Origin: Harmothoe impar
Taxonomy: Eukaryota; Annelida; Polychaeta; Phyllodocida; Polynoidae
Assembly (NCBI GenBank): GCA_947462335.1
Contig: OX381709.1
Location: 37,590,186-37,654,185, forward strand
Length of the DNA stretch: 64,000 nucleotides
Reading direction: 5' to 3'
Below are positions 12,194-24,214 of this stretch, piece by piece. The position numbers and the translations under genes are program-made. The first letter of the stretch is position 1, and each line of letters opens with the position of its first letter. Below the pieces are notes generated by a model. The model worked only from the letters and a program-made list of their open reading frames with translations, was not told the DNA's origin and did not search any database.

Positions 12194-12596
12194 CCTGAGT
12201 AGGTATCTCTCTCTTTTCTTTTAAAAGCGAAATGCTTGCTGCCCCTGCACTCTGGCACTCTGGCTTTAAATAGAGCAGGTGGGGGTTGATGAGAATACTT
12301 CTTTTGAGCTGTGACTTCACGAGGAGCCTAGTTTCCGTACACACTACACTGTAAAAAGTTGTTGTTCGTGAACAGGAATATGTGCTGTAACTATACAGTA
12401 CTTTAGCTGTAAAAGATGATACAGCAACTTTTGCTGTACACATACAATTCTGTTACTGTAGATGCAGGTTCGAATCCCATGACCAGCAACCAGAGGGAGA
12501 GAGAGCAGAGAGGTTGAAGGGAGTACCATACTCCACAGCTCAAATATGACCTGATCTTTTAAAAAGCCTATTGATGCAGGCTACCTATAAGTGATT

Positions 12597-12667
12597 GCCC
12601 CTCTAGCTCAGTTGGTAGAGCCGTGGGAGATGTAGTCTGAGGGTCAGCAGTTCTAGTCCCGGCAGGA
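12597..12667 (+). pseudogene. tRNA-Lys-like fossil in copy 2
   Basis: Here the A box reads TAGCTCAGTTGGTAGAGC, closer to the tRNA consensus than copy 1. The downstream TCTGAGGGTC and GTTCTAGTCCC are as in copy 1. The T stem is broken. Confidence 0.6.
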
Positions 12668-13011
12668 AACTCTCATGCAAACTACATTCCTCCTGATGCA
12701 ATTCTAAAGTATGATATATTTTGGTACACTGAAATGTTACTATTGAAAATATGCAGAGGATAAAACCAATGTATCCCTACAATCTGCATGAAAGATAGTA
12801 AAATTTACTTTGAAAAACATCTATAGGCCATCAAGATTACGCTCCAACTAATGGTAGTTCAGTACTTATTAGTACATTACTGCAATAGGGTAATTTTCAT
12901 ATTAACCCTTAAGACATGAACAGTCTAGTTCTAAAATTGTCCCCAGGGATCCTGTGTTGACCTCATTACCATTCACACATAAGTAGGAGGTGTTTCAATG
13001 CACCTGACATG

Positions 13012-13077
13012 CAGGATTCACTGGTGTAGTGGTCATGGCTCAGGACTATGGATTGGAACCTGAGGGTTTAAATCTCC
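13012..13077 (+). pseudogene. second tRNA-like fossil in copy 2
   Basis: TGGTGTAGTGG (A box) and a degraded B box (GGTTTAAATCT), positioned as in copy 1. Confidence 0.45.
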
Positions 13078-13217
13078 AAGATGTTGAATATGTGAGCCTT
13101 TTAGAACTCAGGTCTGCGTCTACAGTAGATTCTACTGTAGGTCTACAGCATAATTTACTGGAACCAAAGTTGCCCCCGATAGTTGCTGTACAGGAACACT
13201 ACTTACTTCTAACAGTG

Positions 13218-16200
13218 TACTGTAAGCCTAATTTCCACTGTGAATGATTCTTAGAAGTAATATTTTCTCCGACACTCCCCCTCCTCCAGAGTAACACACA
13301 GGTGTTTCACCGAGAGAGGGCCACATTTTTGGCTCCCTACCCCTGAGGGGGTTTAAAAAGAAATGCTCCCCTCAAAAAGCACCCCTATCTGTTATTAATT
13401 ACTGACCACTCCCTTCGTTCAAGCACCTGATATCTGGGGTTATTACAATTGGTTACGTATTTCCCATTTAAAGAGGTAGAGACAGGCATATTTCTCCTTA
13501 TCATCCTCTGTTGTGCCTGTACAGAATGGGTTAACAAAAAACACTTATCATGTAGTAATGTCTTCATCTCTAAAATGCGAAATGGCCGTCTTTCCCGGGG
13601 AAGGTTCACGGTGGCACTATGCATCTTACCTCGATGAAATACTACTATACTAGAAGGCAACGCTTGTAATTCTAGTAGTCCTAGGAAGGAAATGTTATGA
13701 TAACACAAACCTGAAGCCATATTACTCACCTGTTTTTGAAGGCAAAGATATCATACCGCTGAAAATGGCTTTGCAGCAAATCCATTGCACTATGTCACAG
13801 CATAGTCGCAGCATGCTTATCATCAATATGACTGGATCTTCACATATCAACATACCCATTCTCACCACCGATAGTAGTCTTATCTATTTACCCAGAACTC
13901 CCGCCACAGTTGATATAATTCCCCAAAGCCTATAAACGCAATGATAAATAACCAATGTCAAATCCTATATGATGCATATAGGTGGCCAAGGGAGCCATTT
14001 TACATCTCCTGGTAACTGTAGATGTGAATTACTGCTCAGCACGACCCCCAACGTTTCATGTATCCCTTCGCGTGAAGACCCTCTGCGTGTGGATATAGTT
14101 CCCTTATCAGGGACCTACACGTCGCCATTATACGTCACGAACTGACCACTACTGACCACAACTGACCACCGCGGTCAGCCCCACGTCATTGGACACAGAC
14201 CACCTACAGTCCAGACCAACACAGGTCTTATTGTAGACCAAGTCCTGCGGGTAGTTAAACAGTTGAACATCGGGACTGGCTCAATTTAATAAAAGTAACT
14301 ATCGGAGCCTGTTGCAATTGCTTATTTGGTGCAATCTGGAAGAGTATAGAGGTGTTTCTCAATGCATAATAAATATGTACTAGGGAATCAGGCCAAATAA
14401 CAAAGTGTGTTTCAGACAATCCGACCCTGCCGATTCTAGCATTTTTCTTCTCAATGTTGTGGATTTTGGTTTATCTTTTAAATCCTCATTTTTCTGTTTT
14501 AGCGATTCTTTGGTCAAGGATTACACGTTCCCACTGACTTCAGCGGTCTGAATAATAATCTGAATAATAATCCAGGAAAATCCAAAAACCAGAATACGCT
14601 GGAGGAAATCCCTGGTACCTTAAAGATTTTGAAATAAAAATCCAATAAAAAAAAAAAAGTTCATACAAGATGGCATTGCCGCAGAACTGTCTGTATGCAT
14701 ATACATATAAATCAGCAGGTTGTAACCAAGTGTTATGAAAACCACCCTACAGTCTGCTCCACCTTGCGCCATGGGCCACTATAGTGTTAAAGCAATATTC
14801 AATTTCCCTGGGCCCACAACAAGTTGACCCCATCTTATAGCTTCATGGTGACGGTCCGCAATGTTAGCAGTCAATGCAGGCCCATGAACATATACTATAT
14901 TCAATCCATGTCTGTCTTGCTGTCCTCCATAAACCTATTTCCGCTACATCAGTACGGGAGGTGCAGGAGGAGGTGGACATGACCTTGGCAGATGACCTTG
15001 ACCCTGCCCTGTGACCCCATGTGGTGCTGACATGGTGGTAGTTCCGACATTGGCTCGGGGTTCCCGAGGTCGGCGATTGAGCAAATCGTATAGATCCAGA
15101 TTGATTGGAGTGAGGTGAGGTAAAGGGGTCGCTGGGGCAGAGGTAGGGAAGGGAGGGAAGTGAGAGGAAGGAACGACGGGTTGGATGAAGGAGGTGGTAT
15201 TAAAGACTAAAGTAGCAGAGGAGCCATTAAAATGTTACATGGCTCAGGGGGCGGAGAGTGGGAATCAGGAAGGGTGTAAGATGCTTGGACATATTGGGGA
15301 GTGGAAAGATCACGCAGGTATGAGCAAAGAAAAGAAGTAAACATTGAAGGCTAAAGGAAGTGTGAGTCATATGAACGCATGTCAAAGACATGAATGGTAC
15401 GATCTGCGAAAAGGGACCGTAGTACAAGGTGCACAAAGGTCCCTTTTCCCAAGCCATATCCCTAATTTGACGTTTCGTGCTCACTTGTTTCAACGGGTAC
15501 GTCATTATCTTGGGGAAAGGCGTGACACTTCAATATAATGATCATCTTTTATGTTTCTAACCATGTGGACAATTTCTGAAACTTGCTTTTATCCTTGTGG
15601 TATCTATGCTGTGATCATACAAGTACACCGTTTGTCAACTTGTTTGGCAAATAACATATCTATTATCAATCTCAAATGTGATATGGGCTGATGGGATAGA
15701 AAATTTATCAAATTATATAATATGTTATGAAAACTCATTATTCGTATCTCAACTGCCTGTAGCACGCACGATGGTCGTGGACCTTCATAAGACAGTCTCG
15801 ACGTGAAGAAGACCGATCTCTATTCTCTAAGTCAAAACACCAAACGAGAACAAATAACACAATAAATGTATAGATAAGGTAATGGGCTGGGGAACATGCT
15901 GGTGGGGAGATGTGGGGAATGTGCGCCTGTTGGTGCATGGCCATGTCTGCTGTTCTGCTGCTGGTTATGGCGGGAACATGAAATGTCGTCTGCTGCGGCA
16001 GTCAGAGCCTCTATTCAGCCGCACACAATCCCACGTCTAAGGCCAGAGGTCTGCCCCTTTGTACATCCGTCATGTATTGGTATCCTGGGCTATAGGCATT
16101 TCTGCAGGCTTGATATTATCCCTGAAACCATGAAATATATTTGTCTATATTTGCATCAATAGTAATGTACATATGGAAAACGAAGGCACAGGGGCTACTA

Positions 16201-17400
16201 TAACTTTACAATGTAAAGTCATATTAACATAAGGCCACTTTTCGATCAGCCGATTTGGGGTGCAACCGGCAGGTAGAGCGTCCAATCAGCAGGTAGAACT
16301 AAAACAACCACACTACACAGAGCACCTCCATATCGGCAGGTAGAGTGGCTATGACAATGACCCTAAAAGGCCTATAAAGAGTCCTTATGTTTAAATTGTA
16401 AAGATCGTTCTTTTTGCATAAACAAAGGTTCAACGTCTATCACAGCTTTCAGGTTCGTCCCATTGCTATGTATTTGAAGTTTAACGAGGTTTCGGGTTTC
16501 GTGTAGTTGGTTCCATGCATTCAACAATGGCAGTGAGAATTCTCTCTCTTTTGGGGGTATTTACAGAGCAACACTGAGGAGTCTAGTAGCAAGGGGCCCA
16601 TGCTGGCCTCTACGTGATCCGACTCGGGTCACGAGACTTGTACGAGATCTCATGTAGGGATGCGGGAAACGAGGTGACTTCCGGCCAACATGGTGGAACA
16701 CTCAGTATCTCGGGGGATGCCGGGTCACGGGGACTCGGGTGCGTCCGGAGCAACCTCGGGGATTTCCGCAGCGGCATGGGATATGTCCAGGGTTGAGAGG
16801 ATAAAGAGAACCTGTTCTGGCCTGCATGTTTAGGCATTTTGCAAGACGGTGTTGGGGGATGTTCTGAGTGAAAACGAATATAACTGGTAGATAGTAGGCA
16901 GTTGGTAATCCTATCTGGGGAGATAAACAACCTAATCCAGTAGATCAAAATGCAGCTGCTCATATGTTGTAAGAGATTCTATGATTTAACCTTTTTAGCG
17001 ATTTTCTTTGATACAACTCGGATTATGTTCATTTCTACAATTGCATAAGAGCTGATTAATGATGCAGCCATGGTAGTGTTGCTATTATGTTATATAATCA
17101 GCAGCTTGTATTTTCATCCTTAGTTAGGATATGCGATAACATTTACACTCTAAGGACCCCTGTAATGCAATCTTCTACTAAAGTATAATATGTATACATA
17201 TGTTTGGGATGTCCCTGGTATTTTGGAGACCAGTAGAGTCCCTAGTAGAAATAGGTTTTACCAATGTAGTTCTGTACGTGTAGGTCAGGTTAGGAAGATG
17301 AGAGGTCATGTCAAAAATACCACGGGCTCACGACGAGACTTGCCGGGACAAGGGCTCAATACCTGCCCACACTATTGGCAACAGATAACCTGCACTGGTT
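13218..17400. other. no gene seen
   Basis: Unique-looking sequence with short frames on both strands and no recognisable domain. The motif CAGGTAGA occurs near 16270, 16290 and 16336. A GC-richer patch at 16610-16800 has an open frame on each strand, neither convincing. Confidence 0.4.
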
Positions 17401-17448
17401 TAGTAGCTCTTCCGTATAGACTGGAGGCAGAATTTTGAAATAACACCA

Positions 17449-18635
17449 CCCAAGTAGCAAACCTAACTGGGCCCCAGTTGGGCCCCGGTTGGGCTGGCAA
17501 CTGGGCCCCGGTTGGGCTGCCCGACTGGGGCCCTGCGAGAACGGGCACTGGGCAAATGTCCGGGCCCAAGCGGGCTAGCCCAAACTGGGCCCCGACTGGG
17601 CCCAGGACGGGCCCCGCTTTCATATTTTAGGTTTACAACTTACATAATACGGCAGTCTAGTAATTGATTTTAATTAGTATATAGCAATATATTAATTTAA
17701 TGACTAATATCTAACTGGGCTTAGGATGGGCACAGGTTGGGCTGGCCCAAGTAGGATTCAGCTAGGGTATCCCTGCAGGAAACCGTTCATGTCATACATT
17801 TTCTACATGAAAATGTATTCATCAGGTTCAAGTCAGCAAAGGTAGGGACTTGTGCAAGTGGCTATTTAAGTAAGTCAATACAATTTCATCCTAGCCATCA
17901 AATCTTTAGCTGATATCTTTGGGATATGTGGGTCCATGTCTTATAGTTCCTTAGGAACCACAGGATAGGGGTCTCCAGGTTAATAATTCATTTTCTACAT
18001 TACTTTACACAATATAATGGTAACTTCCATATATTATCCAAACTGCATTGAAATATCTTCATTCTTATACATGTATTAACTGCATGGCATATTTTGGCTG
18101 TATTGTATTTATGAAGAAATGATCTTGAATCGGAGGATTTCTCTCTACATGGTATACAGAGGCCATCTAGTGTCAAAGCTTAGAACCACATGGCCATCTA
18201 GTGTTAACGCTGTGAACTACTTGTTGGGAGGCCCACATCAAACCCAAGGAAAGCCCAACTATGATTTTCCAGCAAAATCACCATTACAAAATTTCGAATT
18301 AATTTTTTTTTAAAAGGAGAGTTTGATTCAGACTGTTAGGGACTTCCATAAAGCATTTCTGAAAAAGAAAATTGGCCCAGTCCAAGCCCACCTAAAGCCC
18401 AATCATACATTTCCTACACAATAGTGCATATAACATGTTCATACTTGGAAATTTATTAATAGAGAGCATGATTCAAGATGTCAGGGATATTTACAAGGCA
18501 TGTTATAATACTCACTTAGCCCAACAGGGGCCCCACTGAAGCCCATGGATTTGCCCAGATCAAAACACAGCCCAGTCTAGCCCAAGGTTTCCCAAGGTAA
18601 ACCCAACTGGGCGCCAGTTGGGCATGTTACTTGGG
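17449..18635. mobile_element. CCCAAGTA-ended element with CCCAACTGGGC palindromes, nested
   Basis: It begins CCCAAGTAGCA and ends TGTTACTTGGG, a short terminal inverted repeat, with CA on both sides. The right arm of the surrounding inverted repeat lacks it, which proves an insertion. Its ends are dense in AACTGGGCCCCAGTT-type palindromes (17465-17620 and 18590-18625). The 83-codon minus-strand frame at 17372-17623 is only a shadow of these GC-rich repeats. Confidence 0.7.
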
Positions 18636-18754
18636 CATATGAGGAACGGAATGTTAGAGGGTGGCATCCATGCCAGACTTGTAGTATGACCCCTACTGAT
18701 CAGGTTTAGGGTGGATGCCACGCGCACAAATCGTTTTTCTTTGAAATAGGGCTC

Positions 18755-19230
18755 GTTAATGGCAGCCATTACCGAAAATCATGATTTTGGCCATATCTTG
18801 GTGAGAAATGATGTTATTCAGTCATTTAAGGTGTCTAAATCCACATTCTCAGGGTCTAGGAATACTATGGCAGCATCAAATCTTATTTTCCATGCTTATA
18901 TCATACTCTATCAGGGCAGCCATTACCGAGAATTACAATTTTGGCCATATCTTGGTGAGAAATGATGATATTGAGTCATTTAATGAGTCTAAATCCACAT
19001 TTTCATGGTCTAGGAATACTATGGAAGCATTAGATTACTTCCCCCATGCACATATTATGTACCTTAATGGGGTAGCCATTACCAAAATTCACGGTTTTGG
19101 CCATATCTTTGCAAATATTGACAATAGACACTCTTTTGACATGGCTGCATCCACATTGTCAGGGTATTGGAACACGTTGGTGCCATCACCTAAGTTCTCT
19201 CATGCCTACCTGACCTATTGCAGTCTTAAC
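18755..19230 (+). repeat. three ~155-bp tandem units (left arm)
   Basis: Each unit starts near GCAGCCATTACC (or GTAGCCATTACC) and contains TTTTGGCCATATCTT, a TCTAAATCCACATT-like block and a TAGGAATACTATGG-like block. Units start near 18760, 18915 and 19072. The open frame through them reflects repetition, not a recognised protein. Confidence 0.7.
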
Positions 19231-20889
19231 AATAAAAACACATCAAGAATTGTTTCATATCTCAAAAAACTGCTGTCTGGTAATAATAGAACTGCCCACC
19301 TAGCTATAGCATAACAAACCATAGCATGGATGTTGAGAGCTTACAAGATATATTTTCATATGGCTGTAAGCCTTGATATCCAGTAAAAAACCATAGCATT
19401 ACTATCCATTTATCAGAGTTTGTTTCTAGGATATAGTTTTTCCACAGTAATTTCAACCCACCGAGTTTGTTTGTTGAACATACTTTGTATCTTTTCCAGG
19501 GTAGATATCAACCGTTCTCAATAGTATGTGGGGGGTAAGATGACAGATTGGGGGCCAGAAAGTACAGAAAAGTATGGGATATAGCAATTACCCAATCTAT
19601 GGAGCTCCTTGTCTGTGTTTTTCATGTTTTGAATGGGTTAAATCCTCATCTAAGTGTATTTCCAAACACAATATTGAGTTGAGTGTACCTGAGAATAGAT
19701 ATACCAGGGCTAATCCCCGTAATAATTCTGTGTGCAGAATGGGCCCCAAAAGTACCCCGTTCACTGGTCACCTTTGTTGTGACTCTCTGGAATCATTAAT
19801 TCAATATTTGAAGGTTAATCATAATTTTCAAAGTGACATGGAATAAAGATTAAGTTGGTTTCAAACTTCAACAAGTCACTTTTGAGTGTCCCCATATATT
19901 TACATTCTTGAGCATACCCCTATTTGCCTATCCACTGGATGGCCTACAGGCATTTTTTTTCAGGACTGAAAGACTCTGCAGGCCCTACTGTAGGCCACCC
20001 AATCATACAGAAATTTCACATTAAATGCAATTGTGAACTTTGACATTCAGGGCTTGAGTTTACAGGGCATAAGGAGCATATATCTTTGAGGTTTGATAGG
20101 AGGGACCAAGTCATTACCACCTCCTTTCCCAATACAACTAGTGTTTTTTAGGGACCATTCTCCATTCATATAGCTACATATAAGTTACAAATTGGCCTGG
20201 AGAAATTGATACATCTCAAGCAACCAACAAGTATAAGGATCGCGCTATGTAACAATAAACCCTGATTGGACCAGGAGACCAGATCCTAATGCAGACAAAG
20301 ATTTTGATCAGTTGGTAAGAGTAGATCTGGACAACCTGACTATAATAGGTTAGAATCATGTGTACTCCTTTGAATGTCACACACACCAACCAAATGGGAA
20401 TTGCAGAGGATGGCATGGTGTTTTAGGATGGATTATTCCTGACATGTGGCATACTGTTGTATGAATTTATGCTGTTAAACTCTAGAGGAAGGAAGCATGG
20501 GTATGCATCCCAAATCTGGTGAATCACTTTTCACTTGGTACCTTTAAAACTTGATGAGACAATTGTTCATACTGGACATCCGACACATTAACCCAGACTA
20601 AAAAAGAAATATATTTAGTATGATGTTCAGTCAGTACAGGTGAGTAGAAAGTACTAGTACATAAACCAGATCAACTGGGATAGTCAGACTTACAAGATTG
20701 CAGTTAAAAGCTATGTCTAATAAGGAAGGTTGAAGTTTTTGTAGGGTGTGTTTCTTCTTATGGGGGAGGGGGCAGAATCTGTGACTGTTGGGAACAGTCC
20801 AAGTATCTGTAAGGATCGTTTGACTTCCAGATATTATACCCAGGAATGAAACACAGGTCACTTGTTTAGGAATGAGGGAATGCCTTTAT

Positions 20890-21260
20890 TTCTCTGTGGA
20901 GTCTACAGGTACTCCTAGTCTTTGGCTTTCTTGATCATAGCCACACTTTGAGGACTCTTGTCTTTAGATGGTGGACCTGGCAGAACTTGTAGCAGATGCT
21001 TCTACCAAATGGATGGTCTATGTGGGGGACAGGCTGGTTCCAGGTTCTGTCAAATGAGTCTTGGTAGCTGATTGACTGTAGGTCAAACTCAATGAGTGGA
21101 CCCACAGCCAGAAGCTTCCACTGGGAACTGCCAGTGACTGGCGATGGCCTTCCTTACATATGCAGGCTGCCGCCAGTCGCAATATTTAGCCACCCAGGCC
21201 AGATCATGTGATCTGTACCAGGTTGTTAGAATAAACTTAGTAATAGGACCTGGGTGGTAT
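20890..21260 (-). pseudogene. possible decayed coding remnant, unidentified
   Basis: On the minus strand several protein-like stretches lie in different frames: DLAWVAKYCDWRQPAYVRKA near 21195-21130, then PLIEFDLQSISYQDSF near 21100-21045, then SPQSVAMIKKAKD and a stop near 20960-20920. An AATAAA follows about 25 bp after that stop. The frame changes would need introns or indels. It sits between the arms of the inverted repeat, so it may be transposon remains. I do not recognise the family. Confidence 0.2.
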
Positions 21261-21504
21261 AAGCCGGGCCGGGTTATGCATTAACCTGCCAGATTTGTAG
21301 TCCTTGATGAGGTTTAGTATAATGATGTATAATGGAACATCACCACACTAATATTTACCCTTAGTTAACAGAACAGAGAAATCAAGATAGCAGTGCCATA
21401 TTGTGTCAGAAAAGTCCAGGGAGATCTAGTATAATTAGGTCATTGTTGGGCATATGCATATAATGGGCAATGTATGACTAAGAAAACATAAATTATACTA
21501 CCAT

Positions 21505-22078
21505 TGTGTCCTCATATACCCTTAGAATGTGGATGTAGCCACTTCAATTAGGAGTCTATCATCATTTGTTGGCAAATTAAGGCAAAAACTGTGTATTTCT
21601 GTTATAGTTACCCCAATAGGATACAATATATGTATGGGGAAGGTAATTTAATGCTTCCATAGTATTCCTAGACCCTGAAAATGTGGCCTTAAACACCTTA
21701 AATGATTCATCATCAACATTTCTCACCTAGATATGGCCAAAGCCGTGAATTTTGGTAATGGCTACCCCATTAAGGTACATAATATGTGCATGGGGGAAGT
21801 AATCTAATGCTTCCATAGTATTCCTAGACCATGAAAATGTGGATTTAGACTCATTAAATGACTCAATATCATCATTTCTCACCAAGATATGGCCAAAATT
21901 GTAATTCTCGGTAATGGCTGCCCTGATAGAGTATGATATAAGTATGGAAAATAAAATTTGATGCTGCCATAGTATTCCTAGACCCTGAGAATGTGGATTT
22001 AGACACCTTAAATGACTGAATAACATCATTTCTCACCAAGATATGGCCAAAATCATGATTTTCGGTAATGGCTGCCAT
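21505..22078 (-). repeat. four ~155-bp tandem units (right arm)
   Basis: Reverse-complement counterparts of the left-arm units. The two outermost are nearly identical to the left-arm units 1 and 2, then one extra unit, then a unit corresponding to left unit 3. The copy-number difference (3 versus 4) shows unit gain or loss after the arms formed. Confidence 0.65.
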
Positions 22079-22250
22079 AATCGAGCCCTATTTCAAAGAA
22101 AAACGATTTGTGCGCGTGGCATCCACCCTAAACCTGATCAGTACAGGTCATACTACAAGTCTGGCATGGATGCCACCCTCTAACATTCCGTTCCTCATAA
22201 AGTGATTTCTAGAGCTCTTTTAAAATTCTGCCTCCAGTCTAGTATGGAGT

Positions 22251-23480
22251 GCTCATCTCGCAGAGTGAACAACAGAAAAAAAGAGATAACCGCGAAATCT
22301 AATCAATGGTTTATCATTCAGGAGCTATTCATATTGAAATACACACCTCGAACAAAAGTGCACCGTATTTATATTATTCCATATCATGGTTAATATCATG
22401 TACATCATAGAAGGCCTGATGCTATCTGCACGCTAAACACACACCAATAAAAGGGAATTTCTAGCCACAGAGAGGGCCATCTTAAAAGTATATCCCACGT
22501 GATGGGCCAATCCAAGTCTGTGGCTATTGGGATAAAGGCAGTCCATTCCCTTGGAGCTATAGCACTTGACCTGTGTATGTGCTGGACGTATTACTAGGAT
22601 GGACCTCTGGGACGGGAGCAGCAGAGTGGAGTAGGGCTGGTCAGGGGGTCATTTTGGTTATCTCACCTCCCCACCATGTGTCCCTCAGGAAACTGCGGGG
22701 TTCCTGGTAAGGGGTCCAATACTGCCATTGGGGTGGAGGGCGGCCTGCATATGTGGGGATTGGACGGCGATTTAATTATAAGTTAAAATAATATGTTAAA
22801 ACACACTTTAAATTCTGTAACCATCTTTTTTGTTATGAAAAACTCTGCAAAGGTAATTTATTGTAATGTATTTTTTTTGTCAAATTCAGGCTTAAAGTTG
22901 GTATCCCAGCTGCTACAAGTATCACTAAAATTCAATTCCGGTCATCTGGGCAACTGATATACTAACTTCAACCTACAGAGGCGCTACACCTTTGTTAAAT
23001 AATTTCGATATCCCTTTCATTCTTATTCAAAGGATATTTCAGCTACAATGAAATGGACTTGACCAGGCCTGATCAATATATCAGAGAGCATGTAGATGGA
23101 GGAATTGCGTAAATTGGTCATGTTTTCATTAATTAATGACAGATTGAGTGACCTTTGAAAAGTGTCCTACATGTAGGACAGTAGTGTTAAGTGGGTTAAG
23201 AAATATCAGAATTTAGGGGCATGTGGAGACATCATTATTTCACACAACACCTTCTTCCTAGGAGAACGGACAGGATAGACATGACAGCATAACCTGGCTT
23301 ACATGTCAGATCTGTATTATGGTAGTTGTCTGAAAACAAAGAAAATTTATTATTATGATGTTGCGTAGCAGCGCCCTCGTATTTCTGGTGCATTCATCAA
23401 ATTATCTGGCTTACCCCAGAGTTGAAACGTCTATATCAGTAACTCTGCACGCACATCATTGCACAAGCAGGCACTGACTG
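22251..23480. other. no gene seen
   Basis: No supportable gene or named repeat. Confidence 0.45.
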
Positions 23481-23636
23481 TAGTCCCACTCATACGCATT
23501 ACGTGTATTACTGATACATAGACAAATACCAATATAATACATTGATATCATCAATACCGTATTCCGGCCAATGTACACGGAAGAACGCCGTCGTAATGGC
23601 GATTCCGTGCAATAAAAGTTATTCAATTCAATTCAA
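23480..23636 (+). mobile_element. LINE 3' tail fragment
   Basis: AATAAAAG followed by a (TTCAA)n tract at about 23618-23636 matches the 3' end style of the LINE at 29989-32498 (AATAAAAG then (TTCAA)n). Probably a heavily 5'-truncated insertion; its left edge is a guess. Confidence 0.45.
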
Positions 23637-24214
23637 ATCAATGACGTAAAACATGACTGTGTGAGTGCTGGGGTCCCAGCCCCTACAAGTGAATTGCATC
23701 AGAGACGGTATCAATGTTGACATTTGTGTAAATTTTTCTATTTGAAGCCACTTATTGAAGGAGAGATAACGTTTTTAGCCCATTGAATACGGCCACATTG
23801 TGTTTAATGGGAGGCATTGAATATGGCACTTCTAGTACTTAAGCATAGTAAATGTTGTATCTCAAAAAATCTATTTCAGGGAATCACTGTGTCTTTCATC
23901 TAGGCTATTTAATATTGCACAGGCCCTCAACAAGCAGAGGCGTATACTGCTTTCAGACGGCCACTGGCAGAACATAAAGACAGGTCTTTGAGGGACAGCG
24001 CTTACAAAGTTATAATGAACGACAACAACCTTGATTTTATATATTGGTAATTTTATCCTGTGTTTTTGATGAGACATGTTATACAGTTACAGGATAAGAA
24101 ATAAATTCCCTTTTTAACAATAGGGTGAGTAGATGTGTTTAAAATGACACAAATAAAATAAATAAGATAAATGACTGATTGTCATAAACGAGTAGTCCTT
24201 GAGTAGTCCATGTT

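Larger units (their letters stand above)
12347..13217 (+). mobile_element. 871-bp non-autonomous DNA transposon, copy 2
   Basis: Same length, termini (CACTGTAAAAAGT ... ACTTCTAACAGTG) and TA flanks as 4481-5351, with only scattered substitutions and small indels. Same orientation, 7.9 kb away. It contains the B-box-like GGTTCGAATCCC (12467-12478), the tRNA-Lys-like body and the second tRNA-like body. No coding capacity. Confidence 0.8.
17405..22250. mobile_element. very long inverted-repeat element with tandem-repeat arms
   Basis: The left arm (about 17405-17448 plus 18638-19240) is the reverse complement of the right arm (about 21465-22250). Outer blocks TAGACTGGAGGCAGAATTTT (17418-17437) and its complement near 22222-22241 pair, as do TATGAGGAACGGAATGTTAG (18638-18657) and its complement ending at 22199. 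Inside each arm are ~155-bp tandem units. About 2.2 kb of non-repeated sequence lies between the arms. No transposase is recognisable. The left arm is interrupted by another element at 17449-18635. Confidence 0.7.

Noticed and set aside
17372..17623. Gly/Pro-rich minus-strand frame
   Set aside because: Produced by the CCCAACTGGGC palindromic array; repeats without stops.
18808..19314. 168-codon plus-strand frame, also present inverted at 21727-22029
   Set aside because: Seems conserved between arms only because the arms are inverted copies of ~155-bp tandem repeats; no protein domain.
19574..19846. 90-codon frame vaguely like a LINE RT C-terminus
   Set aside because: The resemblance (RxNxRNNS, LESL) is too weak, and no RT motifs precede it.
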